A DNA stretch of 5,884 bases, taken from assembly GCA_017743585.1 (NCBI GenBank), contig JAGHYP010000179.1, positions 1 to 5,884 of the forward strand, read 5' to 3'. This stretch comes from Chloroflexota bacterium (GTDB lineage Bacteria > Chloroflexota > Anaerolineae > Aggregatilineales > UBA2796). Shown piece by piece: positions 4,982 through 5,884 of this stretch; within the stretch, counting starts at the first letter, position 1, and the number at the start of each line of letters is the position of its first letter. Made by a program: the position numbers and the translations under genes. The notes beneath the pieces are model-generated. The model searched no databases, was not told the origin of the DNA, and was given only the letters and a program-made list of their open reading frames with translations.

Positions 4982-5884
4982 ATGCGCGAAATCACTGTTG
5001 CAACTGTCCAGATGAAGCCAGAGTTAGGCCGAGTCGGCGACAATCTGGTGAAGATGTCCGATTACATCGCCGATATCGTCCGCGACCAAAAAGTAGACCT
5101 GATCGTCTTCCCCGAGCTGGCGATCAGCGGCTATGAGCTTGGGATGCAATTCACGGAGCTGGCGCAGCGCGTGCCGGGCGCCGCTGTGAACCTGCTGGCG
5201 CAGCGCGCCGCCGATGCAGGGGTCTATCTCGCCTTCGGCATGCCGACCAAAGAGAAAGTCGAGAGCATTCTCTACAATAGCGCCGTCCTGCTCGGGCCGA
5301 GCGGCGATCTGCTGGGCGTCTATCACAAGGTGCATCTGCGCGGTGAAGAGCGCATGGTGTTCCGCGAGGGCTTCAAAATCCCGGTCTTCGACACGGGCGA
5401 GATTGGCAAGATCGGGATGATGATCGGCTCGGATTTGGCATTCCCCGAAGTGGCGCGCGCCATGACGCTGGAAGGCGCCGAGCTAGTGTGCTGCCTTGGC
5501 AGCTGGGAGCAGCAGTACATTGACGAATGGCGCGTTTATGCGCGCGCGCGCGCCTACGAGAACGCGATCTTCCTCGCGGCCGCCAATCGGATTGGCGAGG
5601 ATGTCGCGTTGCGCTTCGGCGGCGAGAGCTTGATCGTCAGCCCGCGCGGCAAAGTCCTCGCGACGCTCTCAGTAGAAGTGGACATGCTTCGCGAGATGCA
5701 GCGCGAGCAAGAGGCGCTCATCAAGGAGCTGGAGCAGGCGCAGGCGTTGCGCGCCGAAGAGTTCAAGCAAGCCAGAGCGTTGCAAGAGGCGCTGCGCGCC
5801 GCGCAGGCTGCTGCGCTCGAAGCAGCCAAGAGAATTGAGGAACTGGAGAGAGCCGCTCAAAAAGTGGCTGAGCCCGCCGCGCTC
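4982..5884 (+). CDS. Nitrilase-superfamily (carbon-nitrogen hydrolase) fold lacking the catalytic Cys, with C-terminal coiled coil; 3'-truncated
   Basis: The 301 visible residues run off the right edge without a stop. Residues 1-230 clearly follow the nitrilase fold: ITVATVQMKPELG (4-16), FPELAISGY (43-51) with the expected catalytic Glu45, LYNSAVLLGPSG (97-108), YHKVHLRGEER (114-124) with catalytic Lys116, DLAFPEVARAM (151-161), RARAYENAIFLAAANR (188-203) and a closing ESLIVSPRGKVLATL. The nucleophile motif, usually I-C-x-D, reads IGSD here: Gly149 (codon 5426-5428) occupies the cysteine position. The enzyme is therefore probably inactive as an amidase or nitrilase, unless Ser150 or nearby Cys170/Cys171 substitutes. 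From about 232 the usual C-terminal segment is replaced by an uninterrupted 4-3 heptad pattern to at least 295, rich in Ala, Glu, Gln, Arg and Leu. A cytoplasmic oligomerising or scaffold role is a guess. No signal peptide is seen. It has its own ribosome binding site and candidate promoter and operator. Confidence 0.88.
   Translation, partial: MREITVATVQMKPELGRVGDNLVKMSDYIADIVRDQKVDLIVFPELAISGYELGMQFTELAQRVPGAAVNLLAQRAADAGVYLAFGMPTKEKVESILYNSAVLLGPSGDLLGVYHKVHLRGEERMVFREGFKIPVFDTGEIGKIGMMIGSDLAFPEVARAMTLEGAELVCCLGSWEQQYIDEWRVYARARAYENAIFLAAANRIGEDVALRFGGESLIVSPRGKVLATLSVEVDMLREMQREQEALIKELEQAQALRAEEFKQARALQEALRAAQAAALEAAKRIEELERAAQKVAEPAAL
5540..5553. repeat. GC dinucleotide run, seven units
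   Basis: Seven consecutive GC units lie inside the nitrilase-like gene and encode part of the conserved YARARAYEN segment. Alternating GC is prone to slippage and to Z-DNA formation. Here it is most simply explained by Ala/Arg codons in a GC-rich genome. Confidence 0.7.

Noticed and set aside
5540..5553. GC dinucleotide run as a phase-variation switch
   Set aside because: It encodes conserved Ala/Arg residues of the nitrilase fold, and such short GC runs are expected in this composition. There is no evidence of length variation.
5527..5838. Plus-strand open frame within the nitrilase-like gene in another frame
   Set aside because: Arg/Ala-rich shadow frame of the coiled-coil region; the nitrilase frame with its strong ribosome binding site explains the sequence.

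Overview
This is a GC-rich, gene-dense bacterial window with five protein-coding genes. Two are cut by the window edges. No RNA genes, CRISPR arrays or insertion sequences are visible. Gene content (a FesM-like membrane iron-sulfur protein ending in QPMEMRG, a PA14-SH3 exported protein, a CoxI/XdhC protein) and the high-GC codon use look most like a member of the Chloroflexota, possibly an Anaerolineae-type lineage. This is an impression from protein style only; no marker gene is present.

Layout. (1) Positions 3-1172, +: C-terminal part of a polytopic membrane protein with ferredoxin-like 4Fe-4S motifs (NapH/NosR/FesM type). (2) 1174-2001, -: a complete XdhC/CoxI-family protein, convergent with gene 1, with one base between the two stop codons. 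(3) About 2002-2144: a divergent intergenic region with a good sigma70-type promoter driving the + strand. (4) 2145-3245, +: a secreted PA14-SH3-SH3 protein. (5) About 3242-4849, +: an exported M23 (LytM-type) peptidase carrying a C-terminal TolB/PD40-like beta-propeller. Its signal peptide has no ATG/GTG/TTG start, and the best candidate is an ATA in an ATAA overlap with the stop of gene 4. (6) 4850-4981: an intergenic region with a possible extended -10 promoter and a near-perfect Bacillus-type LexA/SOS box. (7) 4982 to the right edge, +: a nitrilase-superfamily protein whose catalytic Glu and Lys are present but whose nucleophilic Cys is replaced by Gly, followed by a long heptad coiled coil in place of the usual C-terminus.

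How they fit together. Genes 4 and 5 almost certainly form one transcription unit making two exported proteins, probably acting at the cell wall (PA14 and SH3 for binding, M23 for peptidoglycan cleavage). The Fe-S protein belongs to an upstream redox operon that is mostly outside the window, and XdhC would serve a molybdenum hydroxylase encoded elsewhere. The most unusual element is the last gene: a probable catalytically dead nitrilase fold fused to a coiled coil, with its own promoter and a possible SOS operator.
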